From NCBI GenBank assembly GCA_964392085.1, contig CAYMOV010000051.1, positions 1 through 18,409 on the forward strand: a stretch of 18,409 bases of DNA. Reading direction: 5' to 3'. This DNA is from CAYMOV01 sp964392085 (GTDB lineage Bacteria; Oederibacteriota; Muellerivitia; Muellerivitales; Muellerivitaceae). A program made the position numbers and the translations under genes. Below, piece by piece: positions 1-7,171 of this stretch (position 1 is its first letter; each line of letters starts with the position of its first letter). The notes beneath the pieces were generated by a model, which was given only the letters and a program-made list of their open reading frames with translations, searched no databases and was not told the DNA's origin.

Positions 1-131
1 CCGAGAAGGGCCATGGGGTCATCATCGAGAAGGGCGAGATCAAGGAACGCCTGGACGAGGACCTGCTGGTGCCGCGCCTGCTCAAGGAAATCGAGCGCAA
101 GCAGGCCGAGCTCAATGCCCCGAAGGTCTGA
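1..131 (+). CDS. ispG: C-terminal end of probable IspG (4-hydroxy-3-methylbut-2-enyl diphosphate synthase), 5' truncated
   Basis: The reading frame is open from base 3 to a TGA at 129-131 and encodes the last 42 residues of a protein (EKGHGVIIEKGEIKERLDED...). The pattern of a glycine-rich GxGxxxxxKGE strand followed by an acidic helix ending in LLKEIE matches the extreme C-terminus of IspG, the [4Fe-4S] enzyme of the methylerythritol phosphate pathway that makes HMBPP. No iron-sulfur cysteines can be checked because that part lies outside the window. Position supports the call: ispG often lies just upstream of proS in the dxr-rseP-ispG-proS arrangement. The short charged tail after LLKEIE is a modest extension. 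The identification rests on about 40 residues plus context. Confidence 0.66.
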   Translation, partial: EKGHGVIIEKGEIKERLDEDLLVPRLLKEIERKQAELNAPKV

Positions 132-149
132 TATCGGGCCGGTTGGACT

Positions 150-158
150 TGTTATACT
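150..158 (+). promoter_or_regulatory. Extended -10 promoter for the orphan secreted gene
   Basis: TGTTATACT reads as TGn followed by TATACT (5 of 6 to TATAAT), an extended -10 element. No good -35 hexamer is seen 16-18 bases upstream, which is acceptable for this promoter class. The start point would be near 165, leaving a leader of about 20 bases before the ATG at 186. Confidence 0.4.
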
Positions 159-185
159 GCTTCAACTTTAATGGTGAGGCGCTAA

Positions 186-872
186 ATGAAAAACGGCTTT
201 TGGCTATTGGCTTTTTATCTGGTGGTTGGCATTTTGCCCTCTTCGGTCCTCGCAGTTGATCCTTCGGACTTTCTAACTGTTCTGAATTTCAACGTCGATA
301 AAATCAAGGGGGACTCCAAGTTCTTTGACCGTGTTCAACATAAGCTTGGAATCTCACAGGTTATCAATAGCGGTGACGCATCGACGGGTATGACTCGCAT
401 CGAGTATGTTCTTAAAAATAAAATGACCATGGTGAGCTATTACGAGACTGAATGTACGAGTGGCTGCACGATTGAAGAGGTTGATTCGAAAGTCATTAAG
501 AATAAGACCGAGTTAAAAACTAAACCGAATGAAATCATTGTTGCTGGAATGCATTTGGGAATGGATAGGCGAGAGGTTGATTTGTTGTTGCCCCTGAATG
601 TGATCAAGGGTGGGTGGAAGGTTGATGTGGATCCTGGTTTAATGAGAAGCCGAAATTATGACTTCTATAAGACTATTCGTGGGAAAAGCTTGGATGGTGG
701 AATTCAAAAATTCTGCTATCACATCTGGATCAACCTTACATTTAAATCCGATGAGAGGTTGGAAAAAATAGAGGTTTCGGCAGGCGGTTGCGATGATTCT
801 GCATGTGAAGGGGAACCAACGCCTGATAAAACACCAACTTTTCATGATGACATTCCATTGGTAAAACCATAA
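186..872 (+). CDS. Secreted/periplasmic hypothetical protein, 228 aa
   Basis: I do not recognise the family. The protein starts with a signal peptide: a Lys at position 3, a hydrophobic stretch from about residue 5 to 17, and a VLA motif giving a likely cleavage after A23. The mature part is mostly polar and has five cysteines, including a close pair at C90 and C94 and another pair in GGCDDSAC near the C-terminus, so disulfides in an oxidising compartment are plausible. The segment AGMHLGMDRREVDLLLP near residues 121-136 resembles the loose 'G.hLGm...eV..lL' motif seen in BamE/SmpA-like envelope proteins, but this is only a resemblance. The start is well supported by GGTGAGG at 173-179, six bases before the ATG. 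The gene is visibly richer in A+T than ispG and proS around it and interrupts the usual ispG-proS adjacency, which suggests a later insertion. Confidence 0.72.
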   Translation: MKNGFWLLAFYLVVGILPSSVLAVDPSDFLTVLNFNVDKIKGDSKFFDRVQHKLGISQVINSGDASTGMTRIEYVLKNKMTMVSYYETECTSGCTIEEVDSKVIKNKTELKTKPNEIIVAGMHLGMDRREVDLLLPLNVIKGGWKVDVDPGLMRSRNYDFYKTIRGKSLDGGIQKFCYHIWINLTFKSDERLEKIEVSAGGCDDSACEGEPTPDKTPTFHDDIPLVKP

Positions 873-931
873 GCAATATGTGAGCGGATGACGGGTATCC
901 GAAAGTCGTCTGGGTGCTGATGCAATACGCC

Positions 932-947
932 CTCATTTCAGGGGCCC
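932..947 (+). repeat. Direct repeat, left copy (flanks toxin-antitoxin cassette)
   Basis: CTCATTTCAGGGGCCC is exactly repeated at 1823-1838. Similarity extends upstream (a CAATA-containing stretch in both) and into the following GG. A 10-base CCTACCTTCT follows this copy at 950-959 and precedes the other copy at 1773-1782. The toxin-antitoxin genes lie between the copies. Confidence 0.85.
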
Positions 948-1036
948 GGCCTACCTTCTTTGACACCTAAATGCCCCGCGCCGGTTAGATTGGACTTATG
1001 AATGAAATGGGACGATTTGTAAGATGATAAGAAGTA

Positions 1037-1065
1037 TTCATACAATGGCTTGATTGCGGTAATAT
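1037..1065 (+). promoter_or_regulatory. Weak sigma-70-like promoter for the toxin-antitoxin pair
   Basis: TTCATA (1037-1042) and TAATAT (1060-1065) are separated by exactly 17 bases, each matching 4 of 6 consensus positions. The predicted start near 1072 lies about 30 bases before the antitoxin ATG. The match is weak and rests partly on location in a non-coding AT-rich gap. Confidence 0.3.
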
Positions 1066-1103
1066 AGGGGCGTGATTTGAGGTTTTCGGGAAAGGGGTGT
1101 GTC

Positions 1104-1364
1104 ATGGTGCAGGGGACCATTTCGGGGCGGGGGCAGGTGGTCATTCCCGTCGAGATCAGGGAAAAACTCAAAATCCGCCCTGGGACCAGGGTGTCCATCG
1201 AAGAGATCGATGGGGAGATCCGGGTGATCCCGTTGTCCGCTGTGCTGGTCCGTAAATACGCCGGTTTCCTAGGACACGACCCGGACGCGGGCCGGAAATT
1301 CCTCGTGGAACGACGCAAGGACGCGGCCCGATCGGAAGCCAAATTGAAGCGGCTGGTTAAGTAA
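1104..1364 (+). CDS. AbrB/SpoVT (MazE/VapB-like) antitoxin, 86 aa
   Basis: Residues 3-47 form a swapped-hairpin AbrB DNA-binding domain, shown by the motif ISGRGQVVIPVEIREKL followed by the PGTRVSIEEIDGEIRVIP strands. The C-terminal ~35 residues are charged and helical (VERRKDAARSEAKLKRLVK), the part that in such antitoxins usually wraps the toxin. I chose the ATG at 1104 because AAAGGGG lies six bases upstream. An in-frame TTG at 1077 would only add nine unconserved residues. The gene ends in a TAA directly followed by the toxin start, so the two are translated together. By family knowledge, antitoxin-toxin complexes usually bind the cassette promoter and repress it. Confidence 0.85.
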   Translation: MVQGTISGRGQVVIPVEIREKLKIRPGTRVSIEEIDGEIRVIPLSAVLVRKYAGFLGHDPDAGRKFLVERRKDAARSEAKLKRLVK

Positions 1365-1769
1365 TTGAAGACGTTTGTATTGGACGCGAGTGTCCTCATC
1401 CCCTACTTCTTCGAGCCGGAAGGGCTGGCGATGGATTGCCTCCATGACATCCTGGCCCGTTCGTGGGTTTTGGGCGACCGGACATTCATTTCGACGATCC
1501 AACTCGGCGAAATATTTCATCATGTGGCCCGTAGGGTATCCATCGTGAAAGCGCATGAAGCGATCAAGGCAATCGAAAAACTGAGGATCGAAAGCGCCGA
1601 TTTCGACCGGCCCCGGATGATCCGAGCCGCGGAATTGAGGCTCCGAACGGGCCTCGCCTTTGCCGATTCAGCCGCGGCGGGGCTGGCCCTGGAGACCGGG
1701 AGTGTTTTGGTCACCTCTGATCGAGACTTTAAAAAGGTCGAAAAGCTGATCAAGTTACGCTGGGTCTAG
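1365..1769 (+). CDS. PIN-domain toxin (VapC-like ribonuclease), 134 aa
   Basis: This is a complete PIN domain of normal toxin length. The acidic metal-binding set is visible: D7 in VLDASVLIPYF, E49 in QLGEIF, D101 in LAFADSAAAGLAL, and D119/D121 in VTSDRDF. These would chelate Mg2+ for RNA cleavage. The start is a TTG immediately after the antitoxin stop (TAATTG). The first in-frame ATG is too far downstream because it would remove D7. No strong ribosome site is seen, so translation is probably coupled to the antitoxin. The target RNA cannot be predicted from sequence. Together with the upstream AbrB gene this is an ordinary VapBC-type module, here sitting between direct repeats in front of proS. 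Confidence 0.88.
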   Translation: MKTFVLDASVLIPYFFEPEGLAMDCLHDILARSWVLGDRTFISTIQLGEIFHHVARRVSIVKAHEAIKAIEKLRIESADFDRPRMIRAAELRLRTGLAFADSAAAGLALETGSVLVTSDRDFKKVEKLIKLRWV

Positions 1770-1811
1770 ATTCCTACCTTCTGCGGCTTTTCCCCTGTTC
1801 CTGATTCCCTG

Positions 1812-1817
1812 TACAAT
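1812..1817 (+). promoter_or_regulatory. proS: Possible -10 element of the proS promoter
   Basis: TACAAT matches TATAAT at 5 of 6 positions and lies 45 bases before the proS ATG. The -35 region (about 1788-1795, T- and C-rich) is not consensus-like, so the call is weak. The element forms the upstream edge of the right-hand copy of the direct repeat. Confidence 0.3.
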
Positions 1818-1822
1818 AACCG

Positions 1823-1838
1823 CTCATTTCAGGGGCCC
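1823..1838 (+). repeat. Direct repeat, right copy (proS leader)
   Basis: Exact 16-base copy of 932-947, located in the leader of proS, 24 bases before its start codon. This copy is followed by CGG where the left copy has GG. The two copies bracket about 875 bases containing the toxin-antitoxin pair. Confidence 0.85.
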
Positions 1839-1861
1839 CGGTCCCTTCCCAGGAAAACACC

Positions 1862-3592
1862 ATGCGCGTCTCGAAAGCCCTCATTCCCACGGTCAAGGAA
1901 GTCCCCCAGGACGCCGAGATCCCGTCCCACCAGCTCATGATCCGCTCGGGCTTGATGCGCAAGGTGGCGGCCGGCATCTACGAGTACCTGCCCCTCGGCC
2001 TGAAGGCCATCCAGAAGGTGGAGAAGATCATCCGCGAGGAGATGGAACGCTCCGGCGCCCAGGAGGTCCTGCTCCCGATCATGACCCCCTCGGAACTGTG
2101 GAAGGAATCCGGCCGCTGGCAGAAGTACGGCAAGGAACTCATGCGCCTGACCGACCGCCACGAGCGCGAGTACGCCCTGGGCCCCACCCACGAGGAAGTC
2201 ATCACCGACCTGGTGCGCCGCGAGGTGCGGAGCCACAAGCAGCTTCCCCAGAACCTCTTCCAGATCGCCAACAAGTTCCGCGACGAAGTGCGCCCCCGCT
2301 TCGGCGTCATGCGCAGCCGCGAGTTCATCATGAAGGACGGCTATTCCTTCGACGTGGACGACGCCGCGGCCGACAAGACCTACTGGACCATGGTGGAGGC
2401 CTACAAGCGCATCTTCAAGCGCTGCGGCCTGGTGTCCTCGCCCGTCGAGGCCGATTCGGGCCTCATCGGCGGCAGTTTCACCCATGAGTTCATGGTGATG
2501 GCCGAGACCGGCGAATGCGCCGTGGCCTGGTGCGAGGCCTGCGGCTACGCGGCGAATATGGAAAAGGCCACCAGCGCGGTCAGCGCCCCGGCCGTGGCAA
2601 CCGCCACCGACAAGCCCTTCGAGGTGGTGGACACCCCCGGCAAGTACACCGTGGAGGATGTGGGCGCGTTGCTGAAGCTCCCGCCCTCGCAGTTCATCAA
2701 GACCCTGGTTTTCCTCGCCGACGGCAAGCCCGTCGTGGTGCTGGTGCGGGGCGACCACGAGGTCAACGAGACCAAGGTGCAGAACGCGATGAAGGCCGGC
2801 GAGCTGGTGCTGGCCAGCGCCGAGAAGGTGTTGGAAGTGACCGGCGCCCCGGTGGGTTTCGCCGGGCCGGTGGGCCTCAAGGGCGTGAAGATCCTCGCGG
2901 ACCTGGCCCTGCAGGACGGCCACGATTACGTGACGGGCGCCTTGAAGAAGGACCAACACCTGATCCATGTGGAGATCGCGCGGGATTGCGAGAAGCCCTG
3001 GTTCAACGACTTCCGCAGCGCGAAGGAAGGCGAGGGCTGCCCCAAGTGCGGCAAACCGCTCAAGATCGTGCGCGGCATCGAGGTGGGCCAGACCTTCAAG
3101 TTGGGCACCAAGTACTCCAAGGCCATGAAGGCCACGTACCTCGACGAGAAGGGCAAGGAAGTCGAGTGCGTGATGGGCTGTTACGGCATCGGGGTGACCC
3201 GCACCGTGGGTGCCGCCATCGAGCAGCACCATGACGCGGCGGGGATCCTCTGGCCCATCGGCATCGCGCCCTACCAGGTGCACCTGCTGTGCCTCAACCC
3301 GGCGGAGAAGCCGGTAGCTGAGGCCTCCGACAAGCTTTACGAGGAATTAACCAAGGCGGGCTACGAAGTCCTTTACGATGACCGGTCCGAAGTCTCGGCC
3401 GGGTTCAAGTTCAAGGACGCCGACCTGCTGGGCATCCCCCTCTCCATCCGGGTCGGGTCCCGGGGTCTCGGTGAGGGCGTGATCGAAGTGAAGCGTCGCC
3501 GCGAGGCCGAGCCGGTCAAGGCCCCGAAGGACAAGGTGATGGAGGAGCTGAAGAAGCTCGCCGATATTGAATGGGCCCTCTGCACCGCGTGA
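1862..3592 (+). CDS. proS: Prolyl-tRNA synthetase, bacterial type with editing insertion, 576 aa
   Basis: Class II aminoacyl-tRNA synthetase that charges tRNA-Pro in the cytoplasm. The N-terminal core has RKVAAGIYEYLPLG (about 34-47) and EVLLPIMTP, then motif 2 FRDEVRPRFGVMRSREF (about 139-155). Residues from about 240 to 385 form the YbaK-like editing domain that hydrolyses mischarged Ala-tRNA-Pro (SQFIKTLVF, VVVLVRGDHEVNETK). A CPKCGKPL element and RGIEVGQTFKLGTKYS lead to motif 3 (GCYGIGVTR, 439-447). The C-terminal ~100 residues are the anticodon-binding domain (DDRSEVSAGFKFKDADLLGIP). Length is typical. AGGA at 1851-1854 supports the ATG. The stop overlaps the next gene by four bases, so the two are translationally coupled. 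Confidence 0.97.
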   Translation: MRVSKALIPTVKEVPQDAEIPSHQLMIRSGLMRKVAAGIYEYLPLGLKAIQKVEKIIREEMERSGAQEVLLPIMTPSELWKESGRWQKYGKELMRLTDRHEREYALGPTHEEVITDLVRREVRSHKQLPQNLFQIANKFRDEVRPRFGVMRSREFIMKDGYSFDVDDAAADKTYWTMVEAYKRIFKRCGLVSSPVEADSGLIGGSFTHEFMVMAETGECAVAWCEACGYAANMEKATSAVSAPAVATATDKPFEVVDTPGKYTVEDVGALLKLPPSQFIKTLVFLADGKPVVVLVRGDHEVNETKVQNAMKAGELVLASAEKVLEVTGAPVGFAGPVGLKGVKILADLALQDGHDYVTGALKKDQHLIHVEIARDCEKPWFNDFRSAKEGEGCPKCGKPLKIVRGIEVGQTFKLGTKYSKAMKATYLDEKGKEVECVMGCYGIGVTRTVGAAIEQHHDAAGILWPIGIAPYQVHLLCLNPAEKPVAEASDKLYEELTKAGYEVLYDDRSEVSAGFKFKDADLLGIPLSIRVGSRGLGEGVIEVKRRREAEPVKAPKDKVMEELKKLADIEWALCTA

Positions 3593-4494
3593 ACGGGTTG
3601 GATGTTTACGCCTACGGCATGACGGTCCTGACGACCCTCCTGAGGTTGGTGGGCCCGTACCCGGAGGCGGACTCCTACCAGGAGATCCGCGATACGTCCC
3701 AGACCGTAGGCGGGGAAGCGGGCAACGCCGCCGGACTCCTCGCCGGTTTCGGGTTGAAGGTGAAGCTGGACGGCCCCGACCTGGGGATTGAGACGAAGGA
3801 TCCCATCACCCATTGGTTCCAAGGATACGGGGTGGATGTCTCCGGCCTTCGGTTCGACGAGTCCTTCCCGGGTTGGCGCGACCTGGTGTTGGTGGACGAC
3901 AAAACCCGCACGGTATTCGGCACGTTCGGCCGGTACTTCTCCCAAAGCCCGTTCCGGTGGGCGCCGCCGAACGAAGGGGCGATCCGAGGGGCCGGGGCCG
4001 TGGTGTTGGACCCGTACTTCAAGGAAGCGACCCTCCAGGTCGTGAAGGTTTGCGTCGAGGCGAAGGTTCCCTACGTGACCCTGGACTGCGCGCCGGACTC
4101 TCCGGAGCACCGGGGTTCAGCGGCCAATGTGGTCTCAAGGGAATACCGGAATCGCGAATTCCCGACGGAATCCGTCGAGGCCCTGATGGCCCGGTACTTG
4201 GCCGTGTCCCGGGGGTTGGTGGTGTTCACCTCCGGCCCGGGTGAGATCCTCTTCGGGCGTCGGGGCGTTGTCTTGCACCGCCAAAAGACTTATCCGGTCC
4301 ACGTGGTTTCCACCTTAGGGGCCGGGGACGTCTTTAGGGCCGCTGTCGCTTACGGCGTCCTGAAGGCCTGGGAAGACGAAAAGATCGTCTCGTTCGCGGC
4401 GGCCACCGCCGCGGCGTTCTGCGCCAAGGAACCGGGGACCGGGAAGTACCCGGGGATGGAAGAAGTGGCGAAAATACAGAACAGCAGCCGTTAG
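3589..4494 (+). CDS. PfkB-family carbohydrate kinase (ribokinase-like), 301 aa
   Basis: ATP-dependent sugar kinase of the PfkB/ribokinase family. The N-terminal half has the glycine-rich substrate loop VGGEAGNAAG (40-49). The C-terminal half has the signature STLGAGDVFRAAVAYG with the catalytic base D247 in GAGD, followed by the usual alanine-rich helix of the nucleotide site. Length is normal. I chose the GTG at 3589, which overlaps the proS stop as GTGA. A start at 3571 would only add six unconserved residues and lengthen the overlap. The sugar substrate cannot be read from the sequence. Ketohexose, ribose and nucleoside kinases all remain possible. Coupling to proS is probably a transcriptional convenience and not a shared pathway. 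Confidence 0.87.
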   Translation: MNGLDVYAYGMTVLTTLLRLVGPYPEADSYQEIRDTSQTVGGEAGNAAGLLAGFGLKVKLDGPDLGIETKDPITHWFQGYGVDVSGLRFDESFPGWRDLVLVDDKTRTVFGTFGRYFSQSPFRWAPPNEGAIRGAGAVVLDPYFKEATLQVVKVCVEAKVPYVTLDCAPDSPEHRGSAANVVSREYRNREFPTESVEALMARYLAVSRGLVVFTSGPGEILFGRRGVVLHRQKTYPVHVVSTLGAGDVFRAAVAYGVLKAWEDEKIVSFAAATAAAFCAKEPGTGKYPGMEEVAKIQNSSR

Positions 4495-4496
4495 CA

Positions 4497-4557
4497 CCAC
4501 GCCTGTTGGCGTGGCACATGCCAGGCATGCGCCTCGACTAGTGGTCCCGGCGTGGCA
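4497..4557. repeat. Intergenic hairpin with tandem GGCGTGGCA copies
   Basis: CCACGCC (4497-4503) pairs with GGCGTGG (4508-4514) across a TGTT loop. GGCGTGGCA occurs at 4508-4516 and again at 4549-4557, and GTGGC-AA-GCCAC forms a further small dyad. There is no T-run, so this is not an obvious intrinsic terminator of the kinase transcript. Confidence 0.55.
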
Positions 4558-4565
4558 AGCCACTG

Positions 4566-4616
4566 GCCGTTAGTTTTCAGGCTTAAGCTAACGGCAAACG
4601 GCTAGCGGCCAACGGC
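4566..4616. repeat. Heptad-repeat inverted element (pfkB-glycosyltransferase spacer)
   Basis: GCCGTTAG (4566-4573) is the inverse complement of CTAACGGC (4588-4595). The right side is four tandem 7-base units: GCTAACG, GCAAACG, GCTAGCG, GCCAACG (4587-4614), ending in GC. The left arm is more decayed than the right. It belongs to the same architectural class as the elements in the later spacers. Confidence 0.65.
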
Positions 4617-4678
4617 ACTTAGAACCGCCCCATCGCATTGCAATGGATTGAACGACTCTCGACGGAATTCGCGGAACC

Positions 4679-4683
4679 AGGAG
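4679..4683 (+). promoter_or_regulatory. Ribosome binding site that decides a CTG start
   Basis: AGGAG lies six bases before a CTG codon at 4690, whereas the in-frame TTG at 4648 has no comparable site. No in-frame ATG or GTG precedes the conserved glycosyltransferase N-terminus, so this site argues for CTG initiation. Confidence 0.6.
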
Positions 4684-4689
4684 TTTCAA

Positions 4690-5853
4690 CTGAAGATCGC
4701 CCTCGTCACCGACACCTACTTCCCCCGCATCAACGGCGTTTCCGCCTCCACCCGGGTCTTCTTCGAGGAATTCCAGAAGCTGGGCCACGAGGTCCACGTT
4801 TACGCCCCCGCCTTCCCGGGCCACGTGGACGAGAATCCCAACATCCACCGCTTTCCCTCCATGTACCTGTTCTTCGACCCGGAGGACCGCCTGGGCCGCC
4901 CCAACCGGGACAAGGCCATGATCGAGGAGTTCAAGTCCCACAAGTTCGATATCGTCCATACCCAGACCCCCTTTTCCATCGGGGGGCCCGCCGTGGATTG
5001 GGCCCATGAGTCGGGGTCCAAGATCGTCCACACCTACCACACGCTATTCGCCGCCTACGTGGAGTATTACCTGCCCTGGGTCCCTAAGTCGTTCATGGTT
5101 TGGCTCACGAAAAAGATGAGCCAGCGCTACTGCGACAGGTGCGACCTGATCGTGACCCCCTCCCCCGAGATGAAGCGGGTCTTGGAAAGCTATGGGGCCA
5201 CCAAGACCCCGATCGTGGCCATCCCGACCGGCATCAACCTGTCCAAGTTCGAGGGGGCCCAACCCGAGCGGTTCCGCCAGGCCCATGGCTACGGGCCGGA
5301 CGATAAGCTTATGCTGTTCATGGGCCGGGTTTCCGGCGAGAAGAACGTGGATTTCCTGATCCGGGTCCTGGACCGGCTGAAGGATGATTTTCCGCACCTT
5401 TTCCTGATGGTGGCGGGGGAGGGCGGGGCCAAGAAGTCCCTGATCCGCCTGGTGGAGAAGATGGGGTTGAAGGGAAGGGTGCGGTTCCTGGGCTACTTGG
5501 GCAAGGAGGAATGGCGCGATTGCTACGCGGGCGCCGACCTTTTCACCTTCGCCTCCGTAACCGAGACTCAGGGCTTGGTGGTGACCGAGGCCATGGCCGC
5601 CGGGGTGCCGGTGGTGGCGGTGGCCCGGATGGGCGTGAAGGACGTCATGGCGTCCCAAAAGGGCGGGGTGCTGGTGGATTTGGATGAGGAGGCCTTTACG
5701 GACCAGGTGCGGCGCATGCTGACCGACAAGGCGTTTTACGATATGAAGAAAGCCGAGACCAAGCCCGAGGCCGCCCTTTGGTCGGCGGAGGCCATGGCCC
5801 AGAAGATGCTGGCGGCCTACGGTGGATTACTGCAACAAAAGGCGAAGCCATAA
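4690..5853 (+). CDS. Family 4-type (GT-B) glycosyltransferase, about 387 aa, probable CTG start
   Basis: Retaining GT-B glycosyltransferase that moves a sugar from a nucleotide-sugar donor, acting at the cytoplasmic face of the membrane. The N-terminal Rossmann fold opens with KIALVTDTYFPRINGVS, a typical family opening that binds the acceptor. HTYHTLFAAYVEYYLP is also characteristic of lipid-linked and mannosyl/diglucosyl transferases. The donor domain has LMLFMGRVSGEKNVDFLI and the EX7E motif (E292 and E300 in TETQGLVVTEAMAAG), then GVPVVAVARMG. Similar proteins make phosphatidylinositol mannosides or glucosyl-diacylglycerols, but the substrate is not determined here. Starting at TTG 4648 would add 14 polar residues with no family counterpart. 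Repeat elements lie on both sides. Confidence 0.88.
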   Translation: MKIALVTDTYFPRINGVSASTRVFFEEFQKLGHEVHVYAPAFPGHVDENPNIHRFPSMYLFFDPEDRLGRPNRDKAMIEEFKSHKFDIVHTQTPFSIGGPAVDWAHESGSKIVHTYHTLFAAYVEYYLPWVPKSFMVWLTKKMSQRYCDRCDLIVTPSPEMKRVLESYGATKTPIVAIPTGINLSKFEGAQPERFRQAHGYGPDDKLMLFMGRVSGEKNVDFLIRVLDRLKDDFPHLFLMVAGEGGAKKSLIRLVEKMGLKGRVRFLGYLGKEEWRDCYAGADLFTFASVTETQGLVVTEAMAAGVPVVAVARMGVKDVMASQKGGVLVDLDEEAFTDQVRRMLTDKAFYDMKKAETKPEAALWSAEAMAQKMLAAYGGLLQQKAKP

Positions 5854-5860
5854 ATATTCG

Positions 5861-5961
5861 CCACAGATGCACACGGATGAACACAGATAAAGCTTCGATT
5901 TTATGGTTTTAATCAAAGAATGAGTTGTGTCGTATCGGTGTGAATCGGTGTGCATCCGTGG
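5861..5961. repeat. Inverted-repeat element with 10-base units
   Basis: The left arm 5861-5888 and the reverse complement of the right arm 5934-5961 agree at 23 of 28 positions, across a 45-base AT-rich loop. Each arm is a tandem of 10-base units, for example CCACAGATGC, ACACGGATGA, ACACAGATAA on the left and ATCGGTGTGA, ATCGGTGTGC on the right. It fills most of the spacer between the glycosyltransferase and the DUF1207-like gene. Confidence 0.85.
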
Positions 5962-6052
5962 TTGCAATGGTTTTTGGTTTTGCTGGGTCTCGGCTGTTAA
6001 ATCCCGGTTAAAATGTTCCCTTCTTTGACGTGATCTCGCCCTAGGGGTTTCG

Positions 6053-6940
6053 ATGAAATTTTCCAAGGCATTCGTCCTCATCCTCCCGACCTTCCTGCTC
6101 CTTGCGGCTGGTTCCGTCCGGGCCGAGGGGTGGGTGTTCCTCCCGTCCGACTCGCTCTTCCGGTCCATGGCCGCCGACCCGCGCGAGCCCCACACGGGCT
6201 TGCTTCGCGACGCGGGCAGGTCCCAATGGGAAGGGTCCATCGGCCGGACGGTGGAACTGCTCCGTTCCCCGCCCAAGATCTGCACGCCGCTCCTCACCAA
6301 GCCCTTCCTGAAGGTGGAACGGCAATGGGCCTGGGGAGTGACGGCCTCGGCCCACGCCTGGCTCGACCAACGGGGTTCCTCCTTTCCGATGCGGGCAAAC
6401 GACTGGCTGTTCGGCACCTACTTCTCCTACAGCCGGGTGAAGGGGTCCCTCGACGACCCATCCCGTTACCTGGCCTGGACCTCCCGCCTGGAGTACACCC
6501 ACGAGAGCACGCACCTGGGGGACGAGTTGTTCGCCCAGCGGGACCCCATCGTCTACAGCCGTGAGACCGCCAAGTGGCTGGTCTCGGTCGAGGCCACGAG
6601 CCACTTCAGGCTTTACGCCGGGGCGGGCGGGCTCATCCATTCCATCCCCCAGGAACCGGCCTTCTTCGCCCAGGGCGGCGTGGAGGTTTACGGGATGGAT
6701 TGGAACGTCTTGGGCCAACCGATGCGGCCCTACCTGGCCTACGACGCCCAGGACCGCCGGGAGGCGGGCGGGGTGTTCAACCAATCGGCCCAACTGGGTT
6801 TCCAGTGGCGGAACACGAAGGACCGCAAATACGATTCCATCCGGTTCGTCCTGTCCTATTACCGGGGCCAGACGCCCTTCGGGCAGTTCTTCCGCGAGCG
6901 CGAGGAACGCTGGGCCTTCGGCTTCTTCTTCGGGCCCTAG
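6053..6940 (+). CDS. Exported DUF1207-like protein, probable outer-membrane beta-barrel, 295 aa
   Basis: A clear signal peptide covers residues 1-24: basic start (MKFSK), a long hydrophobic core and cleavage after VRA. The mature protein begins with WVFLPSDSLFRSMAADPREP, which I recall as the conserved opening of DUF1207 proteins, and also has TRLEYTHESTHLGDE-like features (YTHESTHLGDELFAQR). Alternating aromatic/polar strands such as FRLYAGAGG and SIRFVLSYYRGQ and a C-terminal run ending in aromatic residues (WAFGFFFGP) are typical of barrel proteins inserted by the Bam machinery. AGGGG at 6043-6047 supports the ATG. If correct, the gene points to an organism with an outer membrane. Function is unknown. 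The family name is from memory of the motif, not a search. Confidence 0.72.
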   Translation: MKFSKAFVLILPTFLLLAAGSVRAEGWVFLPSDSLFRSMAADPREPHTGLLRDAGRSQWEGSIGRTVELLRSPPKICTPLLTKPFLKVERQWAWGVTASAHAWLDQRGSSFPMRANDWLFGTYFSYSRVKGSLDDPSRYLAWTSRLEYTHESTHLGDELFAQRDPIVYSRETAKWLVSVEATSHFRLYAGAGGLIHSIPQEPAFFAQGGVEVYGMDWNVLGQPMRPYLAYDAQDRREAGGVFNQSAQLGFQWRNTKDRKYDSIRFVLSYYRGQTPFGQFFREREERWAFGFFFGP

Positions 6941-6958
6941 ACCAAGGCTAAATATTTC

Positions 6959-7049
6959 ACCACCAAGTTCACCAAGACGACTTGTGAAAAAAGCCGTCAA
7001 ATCCACGGCCTTCCATCGCGAACTTAGTGACCTTTGTGAACTTTGTGGT
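6959..7049. repeat. Inverted-repeat element with 9-base units
   Basis: The left arm 6959-6981 and the reverse complement of the right arm 7027-7049 match at 18 of 23 positions, across a 45-base loop. Units are nine bases (CACCAAGTT, CACCAAGAC on the left and CTTTGTGAA, CTTTGTGGT on the right). A further short dyad, AAAAGCCGT inside the loop and ACGGCTTTT just outside the right arm, overlaps the main hairpin. Confidence 0.75.
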
Positions 7050-7171
7050 TCAAACGGCTTTTGGATTTTATTTTTGGCGCTTAAACCCAGAAAAATATTT
7101 CCGGCAGAATGTCAAGCCGGTGTTTGTTGATTATTCGAACTATTTTTCCCCGAAAGTCCGGCCCAAAAATC

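Noticed and set aside
1829..3283. Long minus-strand open frame opposite proS (484 codons)
   Set aside because: It mirrors the codons of a certain proS gene in GC-rich DNA. The product is His/Leu/Gly-rich low-complexity with no domain.
6009..6014. TAAAAT as the -10 of a promoter for the DUF1207-like gene
   Set aside because: No acceptable -35 lies 15-19 bases upstream. The hexamer alone in an AT-rich spacer is not enough.
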